Below the pieces are notes generated by a model. The model did not search any database and was not told the origin of the DNA. It was given only the letters and a program-made list of their open reading frames with translations. 64,000 nucleotides of DNA from Pseudomonadota bacterium (GTDB lineage Bacteria; Pseudomonadota; Alphaproteobacteria; Rhizobiales; Xanthobacteraceae): positions 1 to 64,000 of the forward strand of contig JAEWIX010000042.1 of NCBI GenBank assembly GCA_023386885.1, given 5' to 3'. The translations under genes were made by a program, and so were the position numbers. The stretch's first letter is position 1; each line of letters begins with the position of its first letter. Of the stretch, positions 1 to 8,991 are shown piece after piece.

Positions 1-51
1 GTTTCGGAAGCGGAGCAGGTGCTCGGCTGAGCGGGTAAATCTCATTCTGAC

Positions 52-95
52 GCGTTTTCCTTACGCGAACCGGTCTCCACTTCGCTCGAAAGCGC
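52..95. repeat. Palindromic intergenic repeat, Bradyrhizobium-type
   Basis: The arms GCGTTTTC (52-59) and GAAAGCGC (88-95) pair with one mismatch around a core containing CGAACCGG and CCACTTCG. From memory, this looks like a dispersed intergenic repeat of Bradyrhizobium and Rhodopseudomonas genomes. It lies just past the 3' end of the livF-like gene. Copy number cannot be seen from one window. Confidence 0.5.
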
Positions 96-101
96 CATGA
101 C

Positions 102-947
102 TCACAGCCACCGCTTTCGCCGCTTGAAGCTCTTCAGGTTCTTGAAACTCTTGCGCTGGTCGCCCGCGCCGCCGAGATAGAATTCCTTGACGTCTTCGTT
201 GTTGCGCAACTCGTCGGCGGTGCCGTCGAGCACGACCTTGCCCTGTTCCATGATGTAGCCGTGGCTCGCGACCGAGAGCGCCGCGCGGGCATTCTGCTCG
301 ACCAGCAGGATGGTGACGCCGAGATCGCGGTTGATCTGGCGGATGATGGCGAACACTTCCTTGACCAGCAACGGCGACAGGCCCATCGAGGGCTCGTCCA
401 TCAGGATCATCTTGGGACGCGCCATCATGGCGCGGCCGATCGCAAGCATCTGCTGCTCACCGCCGGAGAGATAACCGGCGAGGCCGGTGCGCTCCTTGAG
501 GCGCGGGAAATACTTGAACACCATATCGATGTCGGCGTTGACCTCGCCGTCGCTACGAGTGAAGGCGCCCAGCCTTAAATTCTCCAGCGTGGTCATGTCG
601 GCGATGATGCGGCGACCTTCCATCACCTGAAAGATGCCGCGGCGGACGATGTGATCCGGATCGATGCCGTTGATGCGCTCACCATTGAACATGATGTCGC
701 CGCGGGTGATCTCGCCTTCCTCGGTTTTCAGGAGGCCCGAGACCGCCTTCAGCGTCGTGGATTTTCCGGCGCCGTTGGCGCCGAGCAGCGCCACGATGGC
801 GCCCTTCGGCACGTCGAGCGACAGGCCGCGCAGCACCAGGATGACCTTGTCGTAGACCACCTCGATGTTGCGGACGGACAATAGCGGTTGGACCGTCGCG
901 ACGGGCGCGGGCGTCGGCCGCGTCTCGGATTGCGTGGATGGCTGCAT
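102..947 (-). CDS. Liv-type ABC transporter ATP-binding protein (LivF-like)
   Basis: Cytoplasmic ATPase of a branched-chain amino acid / organic acid (HAAT) importer, 281 residues. Walker A GANGAGKST is at 56-64, the LSGGEQQ signature at 160-166 and Walker B ILMDEP at 181-186. It is longer than typical LivF (about 235) because of a 20-residue proline/threonine-rich N-terminus and a basic C-terminal tail (KRRKRWL). It is the last gene of the leftward operon that starts near 7275, and 125 bp containing two hairpins separate it from the binding-protein gene. The family is certain; the substrate is not known, but the acyl-CoA synthetase in the operon suggests a carboxylic acid. Confidence 0.93.
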   Translation of the reverse strand: MQPSTQSETRPTPAPVATVQPLLSVRNIEVVYDKVILVLRGLSLDVPKGAIVALLGANGAGKSTTLKAVSGLLKTEEGEITRGDIMFNGERINGIDPDHIVRRGIFQVMEGRRIIADMTTLENLRLGAFTRSDGEVNADIDMVFKYFPRLKERTGLAGYLSGGEQQMLAIGRAMMARPKMILMDEPSMGLSPLLVKEVFAIIRQINRDLGVTILLVEQNARAALSVASHGYIMEQGKVVLDGTADELRNNEDVKEFYLGGAGDQRKSFKNLKSFKRRKRWL

Positions 948-977
948 GATCTCGGCCCTTGCCGGTTGAGGCGGTTA

Positions 978-1067
978 CCTCCCCTCGAAAGGGGAGGTCG
1001 GATTGTAGAGCTGGCGGAAGGGGATCAATTGGTCCCCTCCCTAACCCTCGCTTTCAAGAGGAGGGAG
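978..1067 (-). promoter_or_regulatory. Two intercistronic hairpins between binding-protein and ATPase genes
   Basis: Right after the stop of the binding-protein gene (1073), the leftward transcript would form CTCCCT/AGGGAG (1037-1042 with 1062-1067), extended by CCTC/GAGG inside. It would then form a perfect 8-bp hairpin, CCTCCCCT/AGGGGAGG, with loop CGAA (978-997). There is no U-tract, so a full terminator is unlikely. Such hairpins commonly protect the 3' end of an abundant binding-protein mRNA and lower expression of the next gene. That role is inferred. Confidence 0.5.
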
Positions 1068-1072
1068 TGTGC

Positions 1073-2353
1073 TTACCAGCCAAGCCATTCCGCCTTGCGC
1101 GGCAGTTCGATGGTCTTGACCTTCTCGAGCTTGATGGTTCCCTTCTTCATCAGGTCGTTGAGGTCACCGTCGGTCGCGCCCGACACCTTGGTGCGGTAAA
1201 GATCGACTGTCAGCGTGCCGCGATGATCCTTGTCGGTCCAGGTCGACGGATTGCAGACGCCTTCCAGACCCGCCGGCACCCAGCCCTTCTTCTGGTAGAA
1301 CGCCTTCTTGACGTTCTCACCGGTGACGCCGCCATTCTTGGCGGCCCATTCCAGTGCCTCCTTCATGTACATCGCGCTGCACACGCCGGCGATGTAATGC
1401 ACCGGACGATAGGCGGCGCCGCTGGCGTCGGAGATCTTGGAAATCTCCAGCAGGGTCTTCATGCCGGGCGCGTTGCCGCCCCAGGCCACCGGGGTGCGCA
1501 GCGGGAACACGACGCCATCGGCGGCGGTTCCTGCCGTCTTGGCCGCGTTCTCATCCATCCCCCAGACGTTGCCGAGGAACTGAACATCGACGCCGGCGGT
1601 CTTGCAGGCCTTGATCACCGAGATGTTGGAGGCGGCGGTGTTGCCGAGGTAGGCGTAGTTGGCGCCGGAGCTCTTCAGGCTCAAGCACTGCGCGCTGTAG
1701 TCGCCCGGCGTCAACGCGAACACCAGCGGCGGCAGTACTTCGAAGCCAAGCTCCTTGGCGATGGCTTCACCCGCGGCCTTGGGTGCGTTCGGATAGGGAT
1801 GGTTGGCGCCCATGTGGACGAACTTCGGTGCGCCGGACTTGCCCTTGGCCTTCCAGTCTTCCGCGGCCCAGGTCAGTTCGGCGCGCAACGCGTCGGAGTA
1901 GCTGGGGCCGTAGAAGAAGTTGTAGGGCGCGGCCTTCGACTTGCCGGCGGCGCCGGTCGGGTCGGTCAATTGGCCGGCATAGGAGGCCGACAGGAACGGG
2001 ATCTTGTCTTGCGCGACGAAGCCCGTCAGCGCCTCGGTGTCGGCGGTGCCCCAGCCCATGATGGCAGAGACCTTGTCGGAGCCGGTCCACTTCTTGTACT
2101 GCGCAATGGCGCGCGGCACCTGATAGCCGTAGTCGACGGTTTCGATGTCGACCTTGGCGCCGTTGATGCCGCCGTTCTTGTTGATCCAGGCGAAGGTGTC
2201 GGCGACGGCCTGGCCGTAGGGCGTGCCGACGTCGGACGTGCCGCCGGAATAATCGGCGAGATGGCCGATCTTGATCGACGATTGCGCCAGCGCGCCGCTG
2301 GCGCCGAGCATGACCGCAAGCGCGGCGCTGCCGAGCAGGGTGGTGATTTTCAT
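1073..2353 (-). CDS. Liv-type ABC transporter substrate-binding protein
   Basis: Periplasmic type I solute-binding protein, 426 residues, which captures the ligand for the permeases encoded at 2404-4374. The chosen ATG (2353) begins MKITTLLGSAALAVMLGASGALAQ, a clear Sec signal peptide with an ALAQ cleavage site, and AGGAGGAAG lies just upstream. The open frame continues further upstream, but that part has no signal peptide. The mature start SSIKIGHLADYSG and later AIMGWGTADT and YNFFYGPSYSD fit the Peripla_BP_6 fold. The ligand cannot be read from the sequence; the co-transcribed acyl-CoA synthetase hints at an aromatic or aliphatic acid. Confidence 0.93.
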   Translation of the reverse strand: MKITTLLGSAALAVMLGASGALAQSSIKIGHLADYSGGTSDVGTPYGQAVADTFAWINKNGGINGAKVDIETVDYGYQVPRAIAQYKKWTGSDKVSAIMGWGTADTEALTGFVAQDKIPFLSASYAGQLTDPTGAAGKSKAAPYNFFYGPSYSDALRAELTWAAEDWKAKGKSGAPKFVHMGANHPYPNAPKAAGEAIAKELGFEVLPPLVFALTPGDYSAQCLSLKSSGANYAYLGNTAASNISVIKACKTAGVDVQFLGNVWGMDENAAKTAGTAADGVVFPLRTPVAWGGNAPGMKTLLEISKISDASGAAYRPVHYIAGVCSAMYMKEALEWAAKNGGVTGENVKKAFYQKKGWVPAGLEGVCNPSTWTDKDHRGTLTVDLYRTKVSGATDGDLNDLMKKGTIKLEKVKTIELPRKAEWLGW

Positions 2354-2403
2354 GGGTCTTCCTCCTGTTGATTTGTGAGGCGGTCTTGCTGCCCGTTCCG
2401 GCC

Positions 2404-3474
2404 TCAGTGCGAGAACGGGTAGAATTTCCAATAAGCCTTGATCTGGTGCCACCGATGCGCGAGCCCATCCGGCTCGAAGACCAGAAAAGCGATGATGATG
2501 GCGCCGATGGCGATTTCGCGCAGGAAGGTGATGTTGTTCTTCAGGCCCAGCGTCTGGTCGATCAGCCCGCCGCGCAGCGCGGCGCTGAGCCATTCCATCG
2601 CCTCCGGCAGCAACACGACGAAGGCCGTGCCCATCAGGGTGCCCATGATCGATCCCAGCCCGCCGATGATGACCATGGCGAGGAACAGGATCGAGCGCTC
2701 GATGCCGAACCCTTCATAGGACACCACGAGCTGATAGTGAGCGTAGAGCGCGCCGCCGATGCCGGCGAAGAATGCCGCGATGCCAAACGAAAGCGTGCGA
2801 TATTTGGTCAGGTTGATGCCCATGATCTCGGCGGAGAGGTAATGGTCGCGCACCGCAATCAGCGCGCGACCGTCGCGCGAGCGCATCAGGTTGGTGACGA
2901 GCAGAAACGAGATCACGACATAGGCGAGCACGACATAGAAGTACTGATGGTCGCCGCTCACCATGTAACCGAAGATCGAGAACGGCTCGGCCGTCGCCGG
3001 CACCGAGCCGCCGGAAAACCATTCGGCGCGGGCGAAGAAATCGAGCAGGATGTACTGCGCCGCCAGCGTGGCGATGGCGAGATAGAGTCCTTTCAGCCGC
3101 GCGGCCGGTAGCCCGAAAATCAGCCCGACGATCGCCGTGATGACCCCGGACAGCGGAATGGCGAAGAAGGTCGGTACCGACAGTTTGCTCGACAGATAGG
3201 CTGAGGTGAAGGCGCCGAACAGGAAGAACGCCGCGTGGCCGATGGAGATCTGGCCGGTGAAGCCGAGCAGCACGTTGAGGCCCAGCGCGGCAATGCCGTA
3301 GATGCCGATCGCAATCAGCATGCTCATCCAGTAGTCGCCGAGGAAGAATGGCGCGCACGCGGCGAGGATGACGCCGGCGATGGCGAAGTTTCGGCTTGTC
3401 GCCGTCGGGAAGATGGTGGTGTCCGCCGCATAGGAGGTGCGGAAATCGCCGGCGGGGATCATTGAGTTAGCCAT
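2404..3474 (-). CDS. Liv-type ABC transporter permease (LivM-like)
   Basis: Inner-membrane permease of 356 residues with about nine hydrophobic segments. It carries the family motif GLNVLLGFTGQISIGHAAFF and the cytoplasmic coupling region RDGRALIAVRDHYLSAEIMGI. The end, FEPDGLAHRW, resembles the usual LivM terminus. It sits 50 bp before the binding-protein gene and 6 bp after the LivH-like gene, so the two permeases are co-translated and form the membrane heterodimer. An N-terminal extension of about 25 residues precedes the first membrane span. Confidence 0.93.
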   Translation of the reverse strand: MANSMIPAGDFRTSYAADTTIFPTATSRNFAIAGVILAACAPFFLGDYWMSMLIAIGIYGIAALGLNVLLGFTGQISIGHAAFFLFGAFTSAYLSSKLSVPTFFAIPLSGVITAIVGLIFGLPAARLKGLYLAIATLAAQYILLDFFARAEWFSGGSVPATAEPFSIFGYMVSGDHQYFYVVLAYVVISFLLVTNLMRSRDGRALIAVRDHYLSAEIMGINLTKYRTLSFGIAAFFAGIGGALYAHYQLVVSYEGFGIERSILFLAMVIIGGLGSIMGTLMGTAFVVLLPEAMEWLSAALRGGLIDQTLGLKNNITFLREIAIGAIIIAFLVFEPDGLAHRWHQIKAYWKFYPFSH

Positions 3475-3480
3475 GTTGGA

Positions 3481-4374
3481 TTACACCCGCTCGATGTCCT
3501 TGGTGCCGAACAGACCGTAAGGCTTGATCATCAGGATGATGATCAGCACGTAGAACGGCGCGACTTCGTAAAGATTGCCCCAGTGCAGATATTCGCCGTC
3601 GATATACTGAGCGAAGTTTTCGAGCAGGCCGATGATGATGCCGCCAAGAACTGCGCCGGCGATGGAATCGAGGCCGCCGAGGATGACGGCGGGAAAGACT
3701 TTGATGCCGTAGACGGACAGTCCCGACGACACGCCGTTGACCACCGCGACCACGACACCCGCGACCGCCGACACCGTCGCCGAAATCGCCCATGACATCG
3801 CGAACACATTCTTCACGGAGATACCGAGCGATTGCGCAACCTGCTGATCGAACGCCGTGGCGCGCATGGCGAGGCCGTGTTTCGAAGCCTGGAAGAACCA
3901 CGCCATCGCCGCCATCATCGCCAGCGAGACGATCAGGCTCATGACGTAGACGGTCTGGATCGACAGACCGAGGAAGTTGACCGACTGGCTGGTGAAGATC
4001 GGCGGGAACGGCTGCGGATTGACGCCGAAAATCCATTTCATCGACGCCTGCAGAACGGTGGAGAGCGCGATCGTGACCATGATGACCGAGATGATCGGCT
4101 CGCCGATCATCGGCCGCAGAAACACCATCTGGATCAAGATGCCGAAGACGAACATGAACACCATCGTGATCGGCATCGCGGCGTAGAACGGCACTTGATA
4201 TTTGACCATCAACGCCCAACACACCCAGGCGCCCACCAGCAGCAATTCGCCCTGTGCGAAGTTGACGACCTGCGTCGCCTTGTAGATCAGCACGAACGAC
4301 ATCGCGACTACGCCATACAGCGTGCCGACCACGAGGCCGTTGACCAGAAGCTGGATCAGGAGTTGCGTGTTCAT
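3481..4374 (-). CDS. Liv-type ABC transporter permease (LivH-like)
   Basis: Inner-membrane permease of 297 residues. ATG at 4374 gives MNTQLLIQLLVNGLVVGTLY, the usual LivH beginning; the frame stays open to 4470, but that stretch is charged and not conserved in type. The motif QVVNFAQGELLLVGA (LivH N-F-A-Q/H-G) is present, as are AMRATAFDQQVAQSLGI (coupling helix) and the end MIKPYGLFGTKDIERV. It partners with the LivM-like protein encoded 6 bp downstream. The acyl-CoA synthetase gene is 127 bp upstream in the same direction. Confidence 0.93.
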   Translation of the reverse strand: MNTQLLIQLLVNGLVVGTLYGVVAMSFVLIYKATQVVNFAQGELLLVGAWVCWALMVKYQVPFYAAMPITMVFMFVFGILIQMVFLRPMIGEPIISVIMVTIALSTVLQASMKWIFGVNPQPFPPIFTSQSVNFLGLSIQTVYVMSLIVSLAMMAAMAWFFQASKHGLAMRATAFDQQVAQSLGISVKNVFAMSWAISATVSAVAGVVVAVVNGVSSGLSVYGIKVFPAVILGGLDSIAGAVLGGIIIGLLENFAQYIDGEYLHWGNLYEVAPFYVLIIILMIKPYGLFGTKDIERV

Positions 4375-4501
4375 GATGGATATCTCGTCGCGGATTTCGT
4401 CTTGGCCGGGCTTATTCCGGCAATCTCTCCATTCTTTCGGTCGACGGATGCGCGGGTCGCGCCCGCGCATGATGCGAGAATTGGGACCGGGAAAAGAATC
4501 A

Positions 4502-6441
4502 TCACTCCGCGGCCTCTCTCATTGCACTGCCCATCAGGTCGATCACCTTCAGCGTCGTGCGGATGCGTTGCGTGGTGCCGTCCTGGAAGCGGATCACGGT
4601 ATCGACCTTTATGTCGGTCTGCCCGCCATAAATGCCATCGATGATATCGGCGTATTTCTCGTTGATGACGCTGCGGCGCACCTTGCGGGTGCGGGTCAGT
4701 TCGCCGTCGTCGGCGTCGAGTTCCTTGTAGAGCAGCAGGAATTTCGAGATGCGTTGCGCGGGCGGCAGCGTGGCGTTCACCGCTTCGACTTCCTTGTGCA
4801 GCAGCTTGTAGACCTCGGGCCGCGACGACAGGTCGGTATAGGTGGTGAAAGCGATGCGGTTCTTCTCCGCCCATTTCGAGACGATGGAGTAGCGGATGCA
4901 AATGATCGCGGCGAGCTTGTCGCGGCCGTCGCCGAGCACGACGGCTTCGGCGACATAGGGTGAGAATTTCAGCTTGTTTTCGATGTATTGCGGCGAGAAG
5001 CGATCGCCCGCGAGCGTCTGCGCCATGTCCTTGATGCGATCGATGACGACGAGTTCGCGGCTCTCGTTGAAATAGCCGGCGTCGCCCGAACGCATCCAGC
5101 CGTTGTCCATGTCGGCAACCGAGGCCTCCGGGTTCTTGTAGTAACCCAGGAACATATTGGGATGGCGGACGAGGATTTCGCCGACGCCGTTGGCATCCGC
5201 GTTCTCGATCCGCAGTTCGATGTCGTCGGCCATCGCGACGCCGGTGGTGTCGGGATCGACGCTTTCTTCCCGATGCAGGGTATAGGCGCCGAGCGTTTCG
5301 GTCTGTCCGTAGAGCGTACGCAGCGGCACGCCCATGGCGCGGAAGAACTTGAAGGTGTCGGGCCCGAGCGCCGCTCCGCCGGTGGCCGCCGACGTCAACC
5401 GGGAAAAGCCGAGCCGGTCACGCAGGGCGCGGAACAGCAGTCCATCGGCGACGACGGAGTGCTTGCCATGCTCCAGTGCGGCGAGCCCGGTCTTCATGCC
5501 GATGTCGTAGAGTTTCTGCTTCAGCGGCGAGGCATCCATCACCCGCGCGCGCACTTCGGCAGCGAGCGATTCCCAGACGCGCGGCGCGAACAGCACGAAG
5601 GTCGGCGCGATCTCGCGGAAGTCGTTCATCATCGTCTCGGGCTCTTCGACGAAGTTGATCTTCATTCGCGACAGAAGCCCCATGCCCAGCGCGTAAATCT
5701 GTTCCATGATCCACGGCAACGGCAACACCGAGACGTATTCGTCGTCGGGGCCCTTGGGATCGAAGGTGAGGTAGGTGGCGCAGTGGCGCAGCACCGAGCC
5801 GCCTGACAGCATCGCGAGCTTCGGATTGGCGGTGGTGCCGGATGTGGTGCAGAGGATCGCCGTGACGTCGGCGCCGGTGGCGTCGACCAGCCGATCGTAA
5901 AGGTCCGGTTCGCGCGCGGCGCGGGCGCGCCCCGTCTCGGCCAGCTTGTCGGCGGTCATCAGCCGGGGATCATCGTATTTCCGCATCCCGCGCGGATCGG
6001 AATAGACGATGTGGCGGATGCTCGGCACGCGGTCGCCGAGACTGAGGAGCTTGTCGATCTGCTCTTCATCCTCGGCGAACACTACCTTGGCCTCGCCGTA
6101 GCTGATGAGGTATGCGGCTTCGTCTTCCAGCACGTCGCGATAGAGCCCGAGGCTGAAGCCCCCGATGGCATGAGCTGCGATTTCGGCGGCGACCCAGTCC
6201 GGGCGGTTGTCGCCGATGATGCCGATCACGTCGTCCTTGCCGAGGCCCAGTTCGATCAATCCGAGCGCGAAATCGCGGGTACGGGCGTGGTACTGTTCCC
6301 AGGTGAACGACTTCCAGAGTCCGAAATCCTTCTCGCGCAGCGCCACCTCGCCGCCATGCTCGCGCGCGTTGAGCCGCAGCATCTTCGGGAAGGTCGGTGC
6401 CTGCGCGGCGCGGGCGTGATAATCGAATGCCGGCTGCCGGG

Positions 6442-6445
<4 letters not shown>
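4502..6445 (-). CDS. AMP-forming acyl-CoA synthetase embedded in the Liv operon
   Basis: ANL-superfamily acyl-CoA ligase of 647 residues that activates a carboxylic acid to its CoA thioester via an acyl-adenylate. The P-loop-like motif TSGTTANPK is at 201-209, with the adenylate motif LYGQTE and the hinge region SGDAGYFNESRELVVIDRIKD further on. Length and sequence style match long-chain fatty acid ligases (FadD15 type). The start ATG overlaps the stop of the upstream LivG-like gene by 4 bp, so translation is coupled. The context suggests that the imported acid is trapped as a CoA ester on entry. The exact substrate is unknown. Confidence 0.92.
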
Positions 6446-7275
<830 letters not shown>

Positions 7276-7669
7276 CGCTCCCCTCCCTGCTTTCGGCGTC
7301 TTCGACGCTCTTGTGGGCCATGCCCAGACTGGAACCGTGTCCCGGCGTCGGTGAAGATCGCTCAAGTCACGGATTTTGCCTGTAAATTCTCAGGACGCCA
7401 AGCCGCGTCCTCCGTACCCGGATGCCGCCGGATGATATTGCAAGTTGTGGCACCAAACCGGTCGCACTAAAGTACAACCTTAGTCGCGTGCCTTGTCGTT
7501 GTTCTCGTTTTTCGCCAATCCCGCCGTCAGCAAGCGACGGTCCAACGATTTTCATGATGTCTATGGCAAAGCCGATTGCCGGAATGTCTTGTGTCCGACA
7601 TTTCCCGCTGCAATGTGAACAAGTGGCCGTCGCAGCGTGCTGTTGCGGTAAAATCAAGCCGCTCGGACC
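7276..7669. other. Divergent intergenic region, Liv/acyl-CoA synthetase operon versus Crp/Fnr gene
   Basis: No gene is supported in this 394-bp stretch. It must hold both divergent promoters. The clearest signal is the imperfect inverted repeat at 7466-7484 (listed separately). The part next to the regulator gene is less GC-rich. I could not assign -35/-10 elements with confidence. Confidence 0.6.
7466..7484. promoter_or_regulatory. Candidate operator, interrupted inverted repeat
   Basis: ACTAAAG (7466-7472), TACAA spacer, CCTTAGT (7478-7484): seven-base arms with one mismatch, in the middle of the divergent region between the Liv/acyl-CoA synthetase operon and the Crp/Fnr-type regulator. 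Size and symmetry suit a dimeric regulator, but the half-sites differ from the classical FNR (TTGAT) and CRP (TGTGA) boxes. Binding by the neighbouring regulator is inferred. Confidence 0.35.
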
Positions 7670-8344
7670 ATGATCGCTTCCGACCATCTCAAACGCATTG
7701 CGCTGTGGGCCTCCGGATTGAGTGAACGCGAGATCGAGGTCGCACGCGCCGGGATGACCGAAAGGGCGTTTGCCGCCGACGAATTCATCTGCATGCGCGG
7801 CGATAAGTTCGAGTACTGGACCGGCGTGGTTTCAGGCCTCGTGAGGATCGGAACGATCTCGCATTCAGGCAAGGCGGTGACCTTTACCGGTCTCACGTCC
7901 GGAGCCTGGTTCGGGGAAGGCTCGGTGCTGAAGAACGAGACGCGGCGATACGACGCGGTTGCTCTGCGCGACAGCCGGATCGCCTTGATGGAGCGTGCGA
8001 CCTTCCAGTGGCTGTTCGAGAACAGCGTCGGATTCAACCGTTTCCTGGTGTCGCAACTCAACGAGCGCGTCGGCCATTTCATGGGGCTTCTGGAATACGG
8101 TCGCATGCTGGATCCGACGGCGCGGCTGGCGCGCTGTATCGCCTCGCTCTTCAACCCGATCCTGTATCCGGATGGCACCCGCCAACTCGACATTACCCAG
8201 GAGGAAATCGGCGCACTCTCCGGCATGTCGCGGCAGAACGCCAATCGGTGCCTCAAGGCGCTGGAAAAGGAAGGTGTGCTGCGGCTTGAGTATGGCGGCC
8301 TGACCATTCTCGATCTGGAGCGGTTGCGCAATTACGGGGAGTAA
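7670..8344 (+). CDS. Crp/Fnr-family transcriptional regulator
   Basis: Cytoplasmic DNA-binding regulator of 224 residues. The first 120 residues form a cyclic-nucleotide-binding-type beta barrel (FICMRGDKFEYWTGVVSGLVRIG, then GAWFGEGSVL). A long dimer helix follows, and the C-terminal winged helix contains LDITQEEIGALSGMSRQNANRCL. There is no FNR cysteine cluster near the N-terminus, so an oxygen-sensing Fe-S cluster is unlikely. It diverges from the Liv/acyl-CoA synthetase operon and is a natural candidate for its regulator. The effector is unknown; two adenylate cyclases lie about 32 kb away, but no link is shown. Confidence 0.9.
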   Translation: MIASDHLKRIALWASGLSEREIEVARAGMTERAFAADEFICMRGDKFEYWTGVVSGLVRIGTISHSGKAVTFTGLTSGAWFGEGSVLKNETRRYDAVALRDSRIALMERATFQWLFENSVGFNRFLVSQLNERVGHFMGLLEYGRMLDPTARLARCIASLFNPILYPDGTRQLDITQEEIGALSGMSRQNANRCLKALEKEGVLRLEYGGLTILDLERLRNYGE

Positions 8345-8531
8345 CCTTCGCTGGAGCCGATCCTCAAGGAAGTTTGGGCTTAGCGCGGTAGTGCTTCCGC
8401 GGTGCAGGGCTAGCTAACAACAACACTCTCGCGCTTGACGTCGATGGCAGACGTAAACCTGTGACGCTTGATCGCGTCGAATATGTCGGATGCGGATGAT
8501 CAACTGTGAGATCGGCGGCGTTTACAAATGG

Positions 8532-8720
8532 CTACTTCGGTGCGTTGGGGCCCGGCTTCGCCAACCACGCCTCGTATTCCGGCGTCCCGCGCGGCGGCGG
8601 TATGGAGTCAGGAGCGCCACCCAATATTTGCGGTGTCATCTGTCCGACTTCGTAGCCGGATGTTGCGCAGGCTGAAAGGCCAAATGCTAAAGCAAAGATC
8701 AGTGAAAGTCGCAGGGCCAT
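8532..8720 (-). CDS. Small predicted lipoprotein
   Basis: A 62-residue protein with a lipoprotein signal: MALRLSLIFALAFGLSAC, lipobox LSAC, lipidated cysteine at 18. The mature part is only about 45 residues, rich in proline and glycine, and ends PGPNAPK. It is likely anchored in the outer or inner membrane. No known domain is recognised. The short hydrophobic leader with a good lipobox makes it more than a chance frame. It stands alone between the Crp/Fnr gene and the CoA-transferase gene, with 187 bp and 271 bp of apparently empty sequence on either side. Confidence 0.7.
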   Translation of the reverse strand: MALRLSLIFALAFGLSACATSGYEVGQMTPQILGGAPDSIPPPRGTPEYEAWLAKPGPNAPK

Positions 8721-8991
8721 CGGCGTGATCCTTGGTTGCTGCCGAACTTAACATCGATCTGAACACCAACCAAATCCAGCTTACCTAACCTCCTTCAGAG
8801 GACAAGAATTGCCGAACCAGGTGATGGAACGCGGCGCTTGGCGTCCGATCCGCGCTTGGTCGTTGCACGTCAAAGCGTCGGCGCGACCGTTATACAGTGG
8901 ATGTCTACAGGTTTAGGGAACGCCGTTGGCCAACTTGCCGCGGCTATTGCGTCCCAACGATGCCTTGGATCGCGTTCGCAAATCTCGATTG

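Noticed and set aside
959..2371. A 470-codon open frame on the plus strand opposite the first binding-protein gene
   Set aside because: It is the mirror of a well-supported exported binding protein and carries no domain of its own.
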